DNA of 16,991 nt from a bacterium HR36 (GCA_002898995.1 BEIM01000017.1:1-16991); one strand, 5' to 3'. Positions 7,868-15,481 are shown, counted from the stretch's first letter. Notes: generated from the letters alone by a model not told the origin. Made by a program: numbers and translations.

Positions 7868-9244
7868 ATGAGACGGATAAGCCTATTGGCCTTGCTCGCG
7901 GCAATCTGGGGGCTAGTGCTTGAAAGCCTGGGGCAGATCAGCTCACGTGATCCTGCTGCCGCGTTGAGCCCACTGGGATTGGTACCCGTATGGTCGGTGC
8001 CCCTACCTCGTTCCGACCCCCGCCAGGAAGCACTTTTCGTTCAACTGCTTGATGCGGATTTGCTATTGGTGCAGATGCGCAGTGGCACCGCGTTAGCCTT
8101 CGATGCTGTCACGGGAAACTTGCGCTGGCTGGTGCAACTTGGGCCAAATTTTCGAGTCTATCAGCGCCCTGCTATCGCCTCGCAGTTGCTTGTGGTTATT
8201 CCAGTGGATTTGTCCTTGGACGTGTATGAACGCAAATCGGGGGTGCGGCTCTGGCGGGTGGAATTGAACAATATTGCCCACCGGGCCCCCGCTTGTGATG
8301 ACTCGCATCTGGTGGTGCTGGATGGTGAAGACCGCGTGCGCTGCTGGTTATTGCCTCACGTCGAAAGATACCTGGCTTCCCAGGCCGCCGACAGACCTCC
8401 GGCTACTAACAAGCCGCTGGCCCCATCGGTCAATCCTTCCCGCTCCCTGTACGATGCCGGTGTGAGCAGTTACGAGATTCGCCGCCAGCTGATCCGAGAG
8501 CCGCAGCGCGCCTGGGATTTTCAAGATTCTGCGGGGTTTGACTTGCCCGCCCTTACAGCCACCGACCAGTGTGTCGCTTTCGTCAGTCGCGAAGGGAAGC
8601 TGCGGCTGGTGGCTTCAGACCAGGTGCGCTTAGTAGGGGAGTGGCAGTTTCCCAAGCCGTTGTCTGCGCCGATGGGCTTTTTCCTGGTCGAGCGGACGAA
8701 TCAGCAGGTAACATCGTGGGAACCCTGGCTGATCGCTCCGTGCAGTGACAACGCCCTGTACGCTTTCCGCATCCATCAGGGAAAATTGACACCGGTCTGG
8801 CAGCGCGTCCTGGGCGATGAGGCAAACGCGGCACCGATCCTGTTGGGAAACCGAGTCTTTGTCGCCGCCGCTAGTCGCGGTTTATTCTGCTTGGAGCGGG
8901 ACACTGGCCGTGTCCAATGGCAACAGCTCGAAGCCCGAGAGTTTATCGCGACCTCGCCTCGATTAGTCTTCGCACTGGACCAGGACCGAAGGCTAATGGT
9001 GCTGGAGCGGGAGTCGGGTGCGGTTCTCGGCCGGGCCGCTGGAAATAGCCAATGGCGGGCGGTGGCTAACCAGTTCACCGACCGTGTCTATTTGCTAAGT
9101 GGCGACGGCCGACTTTACTGCTTCCGCGATCGCGCCCCAGAATGTCGCGAACCGCAGATCTATTATCGTCTGCGCTTTGCGCCGCCGGCCGTTCAATTGG
9201 CAAAGCCTGTTGCCGCACCGGAAAAACCTGAGGGCGGTCAGTAG
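7868..9244 (+). CDS. Exported PQQ-like beta-propeller repeat protein
   Basis: The ATG at 7868 follows GGGGAG by 6 bases and begins a signal peptide (MRRISLLALLAAIWGLVLES); an in-frame GTG at 7829 would bury it and is not preferred. The 458-residue product has repeating blade motifs of the PQQ-like (quinoprotein) type: GTALAFDAVTGNLRW, LDVYERKSGVRLWRVEL, GLFCLERDTGRVQW and RLMVLERESGAVLG. Such repeats fold into a seven- or eight-bladed propeller like that of BamB or alcohol dehydrogenases. I see no set of PQQ-binding residues, so a binding or scaffold role is more likely than a dehydrogenase. A linker near residues 175-200 (RPPATNKPLAPSVNP) interrupts the repeats. It should act outside the cytoplasmic membrane. 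It is probably transcribed with tadA (48 bases apart). Confidence 0.8.
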   Translation: MRRISLLALLAAIWGLVLESLGQISSRDPAAALSPLGLVPVWSVPLPRSDPRQEALFVQLLDADLLLVQMRSGTALAFDAVTGNLRWLVQLGPNFRVYQRPAIASQLLVVIPVDLSLDVYERKSGVRLWRVELNNIAHRAPACDDSHLVVLDGEDRVRCWLLPHVERYLASQAADRPPATNKPLAPSVNPSRSLYDAGVSSYEIRRQLIREPQRAWDFQDSAGFDLPALTATDQCVAFVSREGKLRLVASDQVRLVGEWQFPKPLSAPMGFFLVERTNQQVTSWEPWLIAPCSDNALYAFRIHQGKLTPVWQRVLGDEANAAPILLGNRVFVAAASRGLFCLERDTGRVQWQQLEAREFIATSPRLVFALDQDRRLMVLERESGAVLGRAAGNSQWRAVANQFTDRVYLLSGDGRLYCFRDRAPECREPQIYYRLRFAPPAVQLAKPVAAPEKPEGGQ

Positions 9245-9257
9245 CCAGGATCGGGTG

Positions 9258-9273
9258 AGGCCAGGGGCCTTTG
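9258..9273 (+). terminator. Short hairpin between two convergent genes
   Basis: AGGCC and GGCCT pair around a 3-base loop, 13 bases after the PQQ-like stop, and the following bases are TTG with no real T tract. The same hairpin lies downstream of the Mut7-C gene on the other strand. It is weak as a terminator. Confidence 0.25.
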
Positions 9274-9310
9274 TGCCGCAGCCCTCTTCTGCAATGACCA
9301 GGCGGCGATT

Positions 9311-9823
9311 TCACCGAGGCACCGATTCGGCAACGTGCTGTAAAGTGCGTTCGATTCGCTGCCAGTGTGTTCCCTCCCAAAACAGCTGGCCGCATCGCTG
9401 ACACTGGTAGTAGGCGTCCAACCAGAGGCGGGTTTTTGGGGGAATCCGCTCCCAAACCTCTTCTTTCCGCACTGGTACAAGAGCGCCCCCACACCGCATG
9501 CACCGCGGCTCCCGACGGGGCAGGTGCAAATGCCGGCAGACGTACTCCAGCTGCCCTTGGCGGCTCATCCCCTGTGGGATCCATAGCGCGGGCAAATCTC
9601 CATCCCTCACCCAACCAATGCGGAAAATCCCCTGATCCGACGAGAGCAAAACCCGCCTCTCTCGCTGTGCCAGCCGAATCAGTTCCCAGTCCGAAATATC
9701 CCGTCTCCACGCCGCATCATAGCCCCAGGCGCGTAACCAACGGGCTAAGCCGCCCAACATGGCGTCGCAGGCGAAGCGTATTTCCCGGTCGGGTTCCTTA
9801 TCCTGACCGACGCACGGCATCAT
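9311..9823 (-). CDS. Mut7-C RNase domain protein with a C-terminal zinc ribbon
   Basis: The 170-residue protein matches the Mut7-C (formerly DUF82) family, a PIN-like nuclease domain fused to a zinc ribbon. It begins its domain with RFACDAMLGGLARWLRAWGYD (about 16-36) and continues with DISDWELI, LAQRERRVLLSSDQG and acidic residues Asp20, Asp42, Asp45 and Asp63 as likely active-site positions. The C-terminal half holds Cys108-x2-Cys111 and Cys141-x2-Cys144, then LFWEGTHWQRI, typical of the family. RNase activity is predicted for the family, and the biological target is unknown. Starts at 9823 or 9820 (two ATGs in a row) follow AGGTGG by 10-13 bases; the frame is open further upstream to 9931 but without such a site. 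It is a stand-alone gene, convergent with the PQQ-like gene. Confidence 0.88.
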   Translation of the reverse strand: MMPCVGQDKEPDREIRFACDAMLGGLARWLRAWGYDAAWRRDISDWELIRLAQRERRVLLSSDQGIFRIGWVRDGDLPALWIPQGMSRQGQLEYVCRHLHLPRREPRCMRCGGALVPVRKEEVWERIPPKTRLWLDAYYQCQRCGQLFWEGTHWQRIERTLQHVAESVPR

Positions 9824-10064
9824 GACACAACCGCCACCTACACCAGCAGCTTGAGCCGGAGCTTTGCGGCATGACAAAGCAACGGCTTCATCCAGAATTG
9901 TAGTAATCACCAGCCTCGCCAGTAGCACCAAGTCGCCAGCCGACTAAGCAACGCGGTCGGTTCCCTAGCCATATTCCGAAACGCCCATCGGGCCAGCCAG
10001 ACACAAAGAGCATTGGCACTGGTGTGGCGGCTGAGTCTGGAAAGCCTACCCACAGTGGGTGGAT

Positions 10065-10087
10065 GCCGACCGCTTTCGCGTGTCGGC
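10065..10087 (-). terminator. Strong 3' hairpin with a GAAA tetraloop
   Basis: On the minus strand GCCGAC-A-CGC, loop GAAA, GCG-GTCGGC forms nine base pairs with one bulged A. It begins 23 bases after the stop of the small secreted protein gene. GNRA tetraloops are very stable. No T tract follows, so it may be a Rho-type or processing/stability 3' end rather than a classic intrinsic terminator. Confidence 0.5.
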
Positions 10088-10110
10088 CGGGGGCGTCCTC
10101 GCAGAAAGCG

Positions 10111-10548
10111 TTATTTACCCTCGCGTTCGCGGCTGGGACGAGGACGGAGCACGCGTATTTCCAAGCATTTCGGTGTGGTCTTTTCGTCGCCGACCAGCAA
10201 GGTCACAGCCACACGCTGGCCGGAAACAAGGTCTTTGAGTGCAATGGTTTTCGTCTCGGGTTTGGTGACCTCCCGCTCGATTCCACCCTCCCCACGGATT
10301 TTGACTTTCACATCCTTGTCAGTCTCTGCCAGGAATTTCGTGCTCGAATCGTATTCGCAATCGAACTCGCGCTCTCCGCTGTCGCCGCGAACGACCAGAA
10401 TTATTTTGGTGCCATCCACTTTGCGAAACTCCGCAACGATACTCCGTGGCCGGGGTTTCCGCGGTTCACCTTCGCGGTCATCCGCCAGCACCGTTGCCCC
10501 GAGGCCCAGCATCACCGCAATAAGCACCACATTCTGCACGCTCCGCAT
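10111..10548 (-). CDS. Small secreted protein of unknown function
   Basis: The 145-residue product has a clear signal peptide (MRSVQNVVLIAVMLGLGATVLA, cleavage probable after residue 22) and a mature part that is very rich in charged residues. The mature part looks all-beta: SIVAEFRKVDGTKIILVVRG, FDCEYDSSTKFL, then LKDLVSGQRVAVTLLVGD and LEIRVLRPRP. The pattern of a short strand, a T-K turn and a 'L-x-x-L-x-x-G-x-x-V' segment recalls small OB/TOBE-like domains such as DUF5666, but I cannot assign it firmly. The ATG at 10548 is preceded by AAGGAG with 6 bases of spacing. It is transcribed alone, away from the DUF362 gene, with a strong hairpin after its stop. The basic tail (RPRPSREREGK) may contact nucleic acid or acidic polymer; that is speculation. 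Confidence 0.75.
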   Translation of the reverse strand: MRSVQNVVLIAVMLGLGATVLADDREGEPRKPRPRSIVAEFRKVDGTKIILVVRGDSGEREFDCEYDSSTKFLAETDKDVKVKIRGEGGIEREVTKPETKTIALKDLVSGQRVAVTLLVGDEKTTPKCLEIRVLRPRPSREREGK

Positions 10549-10706
10549 GGCTAGCTCCTTGTTTTGGGAAAGGGTGCCGATGCTTCTCGTTCCCTGTTAG
10601 TGCTAACACCAATGCAAGGCAAAGGTTTCCCATTACTTGCAGGTAATCGGCGGCCTTCGTTCGGATGAGAAGTGCTGTAGGCGGCAACCAAGCTCGAGAA
10701 TCGTTT

Positions 10707-10735
10707 TTGGCACAGCCAGAAGAACATCGTAACAT
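10707..10735 (+). promoter_or_regulatory. Sigma-70-like promoter for the DUF362 gene
   Basis: TTGGCA (5 of 6 to the -35 consensus) is followed after exactly 17 bases by TAACAT (4 of 6 to the -10). Transcription would start near 10742 and give a leader of about 40 bases ending in the AGGAGG before the ATG at 10783. Confidence 0.45.
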
Positions 10736-10782
10736 AAAGGTCAACCGTCCGCTTCAATCCAGGAGCAATACAGGAGGCCATT

Positions 10783-12132
10783 ATGAGCCCACACGGTTGC
10801 AATCGGCGGCAATTTTTGCAAAGCACAGGCTCGCTGTTGCTCGGTGGTGGATTGGCCGGCTTGGTCGGTTGTCGGGACCAGATAAGCCAGCCTGTGTCGG
10901 GAAAACCTGGCCAGGCGACTGACACCCGACCGGTGTACCTGCTCGCCCCTGAAGAACGGTTTACGGGCCGTTGCGTCGAGGTAGCCCGGCCAGAGTTTGC
11001 CCTACCAGGACGCTGGCCCGGGCGTGTCATTGAAGTCCATCATCCAGGGGCTGTGCAAAACGGTCGGCCTCAGCTGGAAGCGGTGCGCTCTATGGTAGCT
11101 GGCGGTTTACAGGCCTTGACGGGAGCGGACGATGCCGTAGCCGCGTGGAAAACCCTGTTCCAGAAAGGCGATCGGGTAGCTATCAAAGTCAATCCCGTGG
11201 GGCTGACCGACGGCAAGAAGCGCAGTGCTATCACGCATCTGGAGTTGATCGCCGCCCTGGTCGAAGGCCTGAAAAGCGCCGGGCTGAGCGAAAAGGACAT
11301 CGTTTTATACGAGCGGTATGCCGACCAATTTCGCCAGGCCGGCTACGAAAAGTTTCTGCAGAGTCAGTTTCCAGCGGTCAGCTGGTATGCCTCCCACGTG
11401 CGCTACCACAATCAGCAAACCGATCTCGAGGGTCGCGATCCCGATAGCAAAACTGGCGAACGCCCCGATCCCGACCCGCATGTGGTGGGGTACGATCCGG
11501 AAGTGTTCCGGCGGTTGCCTTATGCGATGCCCAAGGCCGGTCCACACGACCGACCCAGTGAAAATTCCCACTTGAGCCGTCTCATCACGGGCGACCTGGT
11601 CAACAAGGTGATTGTTGCGACTGTGCTCAAAGATCATCGCTCCGGCGGCATCACCATGTCGCTGAAGGACCTGTCACACGGATTTGTCAACAACGTGGCC
11701 CGCTCTCACATGGGCAGCAGCGCTCCGTCCCCGGACTTGGACAACACCTGCGGCACATTCATCCCCGAAATGGTCTCCCTGGAGCCGCTCCGCAAGAAGG
11801 TGGTGCTGTTAGTGATGGACGGCCTGGTCGGCTGTTACGAAGGCGGGCCGGGTACTTGGAACGCCACCTGGGATGTTTGGGAAAGAAAGTCGCTCTTTTT
11901 CGCCACGGATCCTGTGGCGCTGGATCATGTCGGCTGGCATATCCTCGACCAGTATCGGGTCCGTCGCGGTTGGCCGCCCGTCGCGGAAATGGGCACCGAA
12001 AAGAGCGACCCGCAAAAGTCCGAGCAATTCCGCCGCCGTCAACCCGAACACGTGCAGATCGCAGGGGAAAAGGGTCTCGGTATCTTTGAGCCCGGCCGCA
12101 TTGAATATCGGCACATCCGTTTGGCGGGTTAG
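10783..12132 (+). CDS. DUF362 family Tat-exported lipoprotein
   Basis: The 449-residue protein begins with a Tat signal (Arg8-Arg9 in NRRQFLQ), a hydrophobic stretch and a lipobox LVGC with Cys30 as the likely lipidated residue, so it should be exported folded and anchored in a membrane. The mature part matches DUF362: GDRVAIKVNPVG near 129-140, TH-x-ELIAALVEGLKSAG, the KDIVLYERY strand, GGITMSLKDLSHGFVNN, and the C-terminal DGLVGCYEGGPG and ATDPVALDHVGWHILDQYR. Some DUF362 proteins carry ferredoxin-type cysteine clusters, but none is visible here. The family's reaction is not known to me. The ATG follows AGGAGG by 5 bases, and a promoter-like sequence lies 48 bases upstream. It is divergent from the small secreted protein and has hairpins after its stop. 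Confidence 0.85.
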   Translation: MSPHGCNRRQFLQSTGSLLLGGGLAGLVGCRDQISQPVSGKPGQATDTRPVYLLAPEERFTGRCVEVARPEFALPGRWPGRVIEVHHPGAVQNGRPQLEAVRSMVAGGLQALTGADDAVAAWKTLFQKGDRVAIKVNPVGLTDGKKRSAITHLELIAALVEGLKSAGLSEKDIVLYERYADQFRQAGYEKFLQSQFPAVSWYASHVRYHNQQTDLEGRDPDSKTGERPDPDPHVVGYDPEVFRRLPYAMPKAGPHDRPSENSHLSRLITGDLVNKVIVATVLKDHRSGGITMSLKDLSHGFVNNVARSHMGSSAPSPDLDNTCGTFIPEMVSLEPLRKKVVLLVMDGLVGCYEGGPGTWNATWDVWERKSLFFATDPVALDHVGWHILDQYRVRRGWPPVAEMGTEKSDPQKSEQFRRRQPEHVQIAGEKGLGIFEPGRIEYRHIRLAG

Positions 12133-12135
12133 TTC

Positions 12136-12192
12136 GACAATAGACTTGCCAGCAGCCAGAAGTCTTGTCGCTGGCACCATTGGCACTGGTGC
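12136..12192 (+). terminator. Two tandem hairpins after the DUF362 gene
   Basis: The first (12136-12169) starts 4 bases after the stop: GACA-AT-AGACTT pairs with AAGTCT-TGTC, ten base pairs with a 2-base bulge and a 12-base loop. The second (12174-12192) pairs GCACCA with TGGTGC around 7 bases. Neither is followed by a T tract, so a Rho-assisted end or 3' stability element is as likely as intrinsic termination. Confidence 0.42.
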
Positions 12193-12440
12193 ACCCTGCT
12201 CGGATGGGCCTAGGCCCCAGAATTCGCGGCGCCGATGCCGCCATGTACCCGGTCATAACCAGCCGTGCGCTCCTGCGGTTTTCGAGCCGATAGCACGACT
12301 GCAGTCCTTTTGGTAGCCGACGCCGGTGGCTGACTCTACTTGTCTCAGGGCGATCTTCGCACGGTGCAATTGTTTACGCAGTCGGCGACTCACAATAGCT
12401 TGCCTGTGAATTGCCCCTGACAATTGCCGAGCAGCGCGGA

Positions 12441-12468
12441 TTGACCAATCGCGGCGGGAATATATCAA
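12441..12468 (+). promoter_or_regulatory. Possible promoter for gcvPB
   Basis: TTGACC (5 of 6) lies 16 bases before TATCAA (4 of 6) within an AT-richer patch. It would give a leader of about 90 bases that includes the hairpin at the gcvPB start. Confidence 0.33.
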
Positions 12469-12547
12469 TGGAGTTTGTGCCGCTCCCCCTTGGCACCTAG
12501 GTCCGGGATCGCGGCCAGGCCAGCCCCAATGTCGTGGGTCCAGGTGT

Positions 12548-12562
12548 CGCTTTGGGAAAGCG
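12548..12562 (+). promoter_or_regulatory. Hairpin over the gcvPB ribosome site
   Basis: CGCTTT-GGG-AAAGCG is a perfect 6-base-pair stem with a 3-base loop ending two bases before the gcvPB ATG. The only purine-rich ribosome-site candidate, GGGAAAG, lies in its loop and right arm, so folding would limit initiation. Confidence 0.4.
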
Positions 12563-12564
12563 TC

Positions 12565-14025
12565 ATGGATAAACCTCAATCCACCGCCCTGCTTTTCGAA
12601 CTCAGCCGACCAGGACGTCGCTGTCATCGCGTTCCGCCTTGCGATGTTCCCATCCAGCCCATCGAACAGGCTCTCCCCAGCCGCTTCCTGGCTTCCTCGC
12701 CGCCGCCCTTGCCCGAGTTGAGCGAGCTAGATGTGGTGCGACATTTCGTCAATCTGTCCACACGCAACATGAGTGTGGACACAAACTTCTACCCGCTCGG
12801 TTCCTGCACGATGAAGTACAATCCGAAACGCCACGAACGTCTGGCGAGCTTGCCTGGTCTGGCCCAAGTCCATCCGCTCCAGGACGACAGCACCATTCAG
12901 GGTTTGCTCGAATTGCTGTGGCATTTGCAGAACCTCCTGGCGGAGATTGCAGGGTTGCCGGCGGTGTCGCTGCAACCAGCGGCAGGGGCGCAGGGCGAAT
13001 TGACGGCCTTGCTGATGGCCGCCGCCTATTTCCGCCACCGCAAAGAAAATCGCGACCTCGTGCTCATCCCCGATAGCGCCCACGGAACCAACCCCGCCAG
13101 TGCCGCCATCGCCGGTTTTCACGTGGTTACGGTCAAGAGCAATGGCCAGGGACTGGTGGACCTGGCCGATCTGGCGAGCAAGCTGAGTGAGCGCGTGGCC
13201 GTCTTCATGATTACCAATCCGAACACCCTGGGCCTGTTCGAGACAAATATTCTGGAAATCAGCCGACGGATTCACGATCACGGTGGGCTGGTGTATTTAG
13301 ATGGGGCCAATATGAATGCCCTGCTCGGGCGGTGTCGGCCGGGCGATTTCGGCGCCGACATGATGCATTACAACGTGCACAAAACATTCACCGGGCCGCA
13401 CGGTTCGGGAGGCCCAGGGGCGGGACCGATTGCCGTCCGCGAATTTCTCGCTCCCTTTCTGCCGGTGCCGCTGGTTAGCCGCGACGAGGCGGGACGATTT
13501 TATCTCGACGAGAACCGCCCCCTTTCCATTGGCCGCGTTCGTAGTTTCTTCGGTAATGTCGGGATTCTCATCCGTGGTTACTGCTATATCCGCACGCTGG
13601 GTGCCGAGGGTTTACGTCAGGTGAGCGAACAGGCGGTGCTCAATGCCAATTATCTGCTGCAGCGTGTTCGTGAGTTTCTCGACGTGCCCCACGGTCAGCG
13701 CTGCATGCATGAATTTGTGGCCAGTGCGGCACGTCTGAAGCGGGAACGCCAGATCACAGCTATGGATATTGCCAAACGCTTGCTCGATTTCGGTTACCAC
13801 GCCCCAACTGTGTATTTCCCGCTGGTGGTGCCAGAAGCCCTCATGATTGAGCCAACCGAAACCGAAACCAAGGAAACCCTCGACGCCTTTGCCGAGACTT
13901 TGCGCCGCATCGTCCAGGAAGATGCGGGCTTTCTGCGTGACGCTCCGCATACCTTACCGGTGAGCCGACCCGACGAAGTGCGGGCGGCCCGCGAACCGAT
14001 CCTGCGCTGGCAAGCTCCGGCGTAA
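12565..14025 (+). CDS. gcvPB: Glycine dehydrogenase (decarboxylating) subunit 2
   Basis: This is the C-terminal half of the split P-protein of the glycine cleavage system. With subunit 1 it decarboxylates glycine on PLP and passes the aminomethyl group to the lipoyl arm of GcvH. At 486 residues it has normal length. Family landmarks: LLFELSRPGRR at the N-terminus, STRNMSVDTNFYPLGSCTM, SLQPAAGAQGELTALLMA, IPDSAHGTNPASAA, ITNPNTLGLFE, YLDGANMNALLG, and HYNVHKTFTGPHGSGGPG with the PLP lysine at 273. The ATG at 12565 is chosen because the family begins here; its ribosome site is weak and lies in a hairpin. gcvPA, gcvH and gcvT, which often adjoin it, are absent from this window, so the partner subunits must be encoded elsewhere. 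The phosphatase gene follows after 256 bases. Confidence 0.95.
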   Translation: MDKPQSTALLFELSRPGRRCHRVPPCDVPIQPIEQALPSRFLASSPPPLPELSELDVVRHFVNLSTRNMSVDTNFYPLGSCTMKYNPKRHERLASLPGLAQVHPLQDDSTIQGLLELLWHLQNLLAEIAGLPAVSLQPAAGAQGELTALLMAAAYFRHRKENRDLVLIPDSAHGTNPASAAIAGFHVVTVKSNGQGLVDLADLASKLSERVAVFMITNPNTLGLFETNILEISRRIHDHGGLVYLDGANMNALLGRCRPGDFGADMMHYNVHKTFTGPHGSGGPGAGPIAVREFLAPFLPVPLVSRDEAGRFYLDENRPLSIGRVRSFFGNVGILIRGYCYIRTLGAEGLRQVSEQAVLNANYLLQRVREFLDVPHGQRCMHEFVASAARLKRERQITAMDIAKRLLDFGYHAPTVYFPLVVPEALMIEPTETETKETLDAFAETLRRIVQEDAGFLRDAPHTLPVSRPDEVRAAREPILRWQAPA

Positions 14026-14031
14026 ACCGAG

Positions 14032-14049
14032 CGCGGCCCTTTCCCCGCG
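14032..14049 (+). terminator. Weak hairpin after gcvPB
   Basis: CGCGG pairs with CCGCG around an 8-base pyrimidine loop, 6 bases after the gcvPB stop. No T tract follows. The rest of the gap up to 14281 shows nothing beyond a strong ribosome site for the next gene. Confidence 0.22.
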
Positions 14050-14281
14050 ACCCGTAGGCCGGCTCAGTGCATCAAGGCCTGCTAGCATTGGAAGGTATTC
14101 GCTCGTGCAAGCACTGGCGGAATGAGACGCAATCGCAAGCTAGGGTACAAAGCACCAATGTGCTGGACACGCTAAGGGGGCGAGGGGAACATACGTACAC
14201 GCTCCTCGAAGCGGTGAGGATGCTACCGGACCTGCACGCGTCACTCTGGCATCAGGGCCAGCCCTGTGGAAAGGAGGTAGC

Positions 14282-15361
14282 ATGAAAAGAATCCTTGCCT
14301 TGGCGCTGACCGTGCTGCTGGAACTGCTCGCAAGTGGTTTCGCGGCTCCAGCACTGGATCGCACGAAAGTTGTCGCGCGCATCGCTTTCGGCTCGTGTGC
14401 CCACCAGGATAAGCCGCAACCTATCTGGGACGCGATTATCGCTCAAAGGCCAGACTTGTTTCTCTTTATCGGTGACAACATCTACGCTGACACCGAGGAT
14501 ATGGAGGTCATGAAAGCCAAGTACGCCAAGCTGGCCGCCCAGCCCGGTTTTCGGAAACTCCGACAGCTCTGTCCCATTTTGGCCACCTGGGACGATCACG
14601 ATTATGGCAAGAACGATGCCGGCTATGAGTACGCCAAAAAACGCGAATCCCAGCAGATTTTTCTCGACTTTTTCGGCGAACCCGCTGACTCGCCACGCCG
14701 GCAACGGGAAGGAGTCTATGACGCCGTCGTCCTGGGGCCCGAAGGGAAGCGCGTGCAGATCCTGCTTCTCGATACCCGCTACTTCCGCAGCCCGTTGAAG
14801 CGCCGCCCGGATAAACCGAAGCGCGGCGAAGGACCGTATGTGCCGAACCCCGATCCCAACGCAACTTTGCTCGGTGCGGCACAGTGGCGCTGGCTTGAGG
14901 AGCAATTGCAGCAGCCTGCCGAACTTCGCATCATCGCCTCTAGCATTCAAGTCATCGCTGAAGACCATCACTGGGAAAAATGGGCGAATTTCCCGCAGGA
15001 ACAGGAGCGCTTGTTCCGATTGATCCGCGACACGCAAGCGGCGGGAGTCATCTTTATCAGCGGCGATCGGCACCTGGCGGAGTTGTCCGTGAGGGATGCC
15101 GGTGTCGGTTATCCTCTTTACGACCTTACTTCCAGCGGCCTCACCGAAGCCGACAAGACCTGGGGGCGCTGGGAGATCAACCGCTATCGTGTTGGCACTA
15201 TGTTCTGGGGCAACAATTTCGGCCTGATCACTATTGACTGGGATCGCCAGGATCCCCTCATCCGCTTGCAAATTCGCGACGAACAAGGTGAGATTTTCTT
15301 GCAACAGAAAATCCCGCTAAGCTTACTCAAGCCGGGTGCTATCAAAACGCCAGGTAAATGA
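14282..15361 (+). CDS. PhoD-like alkaline phosphatase family protein, exported
   Basis: The 359-residue product has a signal peptide (MKRILALALTVLLELLASGF) and then the PhoD-like metallophosphatase core: FGSCAH (36-41), FIGDNIYAD (62-70), WDDHDYGKND (103-112), LLLDTRYFRS, and SGDRHLAE with Asp262 and His264. Asp65, Asp104-Asp105, His106 and Asp262-His264 are the likely metal ligands. PhoD enzymes cleave phosphate mono- or diesters outside the cytoplasm; this short form lacks the N-terminal beta domain of Bacillus PhoD, so the substrate is open. AAAGGAGGT lies 4 bases before the ATG, the strongest ribosome site in the window. I see no Pho-box-like repeat upstream, so phosphate control is not evident. 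Confidence 0.9.
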   Translation: MKRILALALTVLLELLASGFAAPALDRTKVVARIAFGSCAHQDKPQPIWDAIIAQRPDLFLFIGDNIYADTEDMEVMKAKYAKLAAQPGFRKLRQLCPILATWDDHDYGKNDAGYEYAKKRESQQIFLDFFGEPADSPRRQREGVYDAVVLGPEGKRVQILLLDTRYFRSPLKRRPDKPKRGEGPYVPNPDPNATLLGAAQWRWLEEQLQQPAELRIIASSIQVIAEDHHWEKWANFPQEQERLFRLIRDTQAAGVIFISGDRHLAELSVRDAGVGYPLYDLTSSGLTEADKTWGRWEINRYRVGTMFWGNNFGLITIDWDRQDPLIRLQIRDEQGEIFLQQKIPLSLLKPGAIKTPGK

Positions 15362-15445
15362 TTAGCTGTCGCCATCTTGGTCGCGCAGCCACGGGCGCAA
15401 TAACGTAGAATGGTATGGACGGAAAAGAGAGGAGGCTGTCCCCGA

Positions 15446-15481
15446 TTGAGCCTGCCTAGCGCGGCCACGTCGGTTGCGTAA
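15446..15481 (+). CDS. Possible 11-codon leader peptide
   Basis: AGGAGG at 15430-15435 is followed after 10 bases by TTG AGC CTG CCT ... GTT GCG TAA, 11 codons and a stop. The stop falls in the left arm of the hairpin at 15476-15493, the arrangement seen in attenuators. There is no run of a single regulatory amino acid. Non-ATG start and small size make this a weak call. Confidence 0.15.
   Translation: MSLPSAATSVA
15453..15478 (+). repeat. Direct repeat, copy 1
   Basis: This 26-base unit matches the one at 15621 at 22 positions by hand alignment, including 13 identical bases in a row (TAGCGCGGCCACG) and a GGTTG downstream. The copies are 168 bases apart in the same orientation. Confidence 0.65.

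Larger units (their letters stand above)
12133..12564 (+). other. 432-base gap rich in hairpins, no gene seen
   Basis: No convincing frame was found on either strand between the DUF362 stop and the gcvPB ATG. The left third holds two tandem hairpins and a perfect 12-base palindrome GGGCCTAGGCCC (12206-12217). The middle has a 10-base palindrome GACTGCAGTC (12297-12306) and two CAATTG sites (12367, 12421). The right third holds a promoter-like sequence and a hairpin at the gcvPB ribosome site. I looked for a glycine riboswitch and do not see its conserved core. An in-frame TTG at 12475 would extend gcvPB by 30 residues, but that part does not look like the family. Confidence 0.6.

Noticed and set aside
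12440..12564. Glycine riboswitch before gcvPB
   Set aside because: The conserved aptamer core and tandem layout were looked for and are not visible; only a simple hairpin at the ribosome site is present.
12253..12627. 124-codon minus-strand frame crossing the gcvPB start
   Set aside because: About half overlaps gcvPB, with no ribosome site; it was considered as a gene in the 432-base gap, but nothing supports it.
12727..13281. 184-codon minus-strand frame inside gcvPB
   Set aside because: It lies wholly within conserved P-protein sequence and has no ribosome site or recognisable domain.
14067..14285. 72-codon frame ending in the TGA that overlaps the PhoD-like ATG
   Set aside because: It has a GTG start, no ribosome site, and a composition that resembles no known protein; the ATGA overlap alone is not enough.
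14252..15304. 350-codon open frame on the minus strand opposite the PhoD-like gene
   Set aside because: It is fully antisense to a gene with clear catalytic motifs, signal peptide and a near-perfect ribosome site; its translation resembles no family and reflects codon bias of the sense strand.
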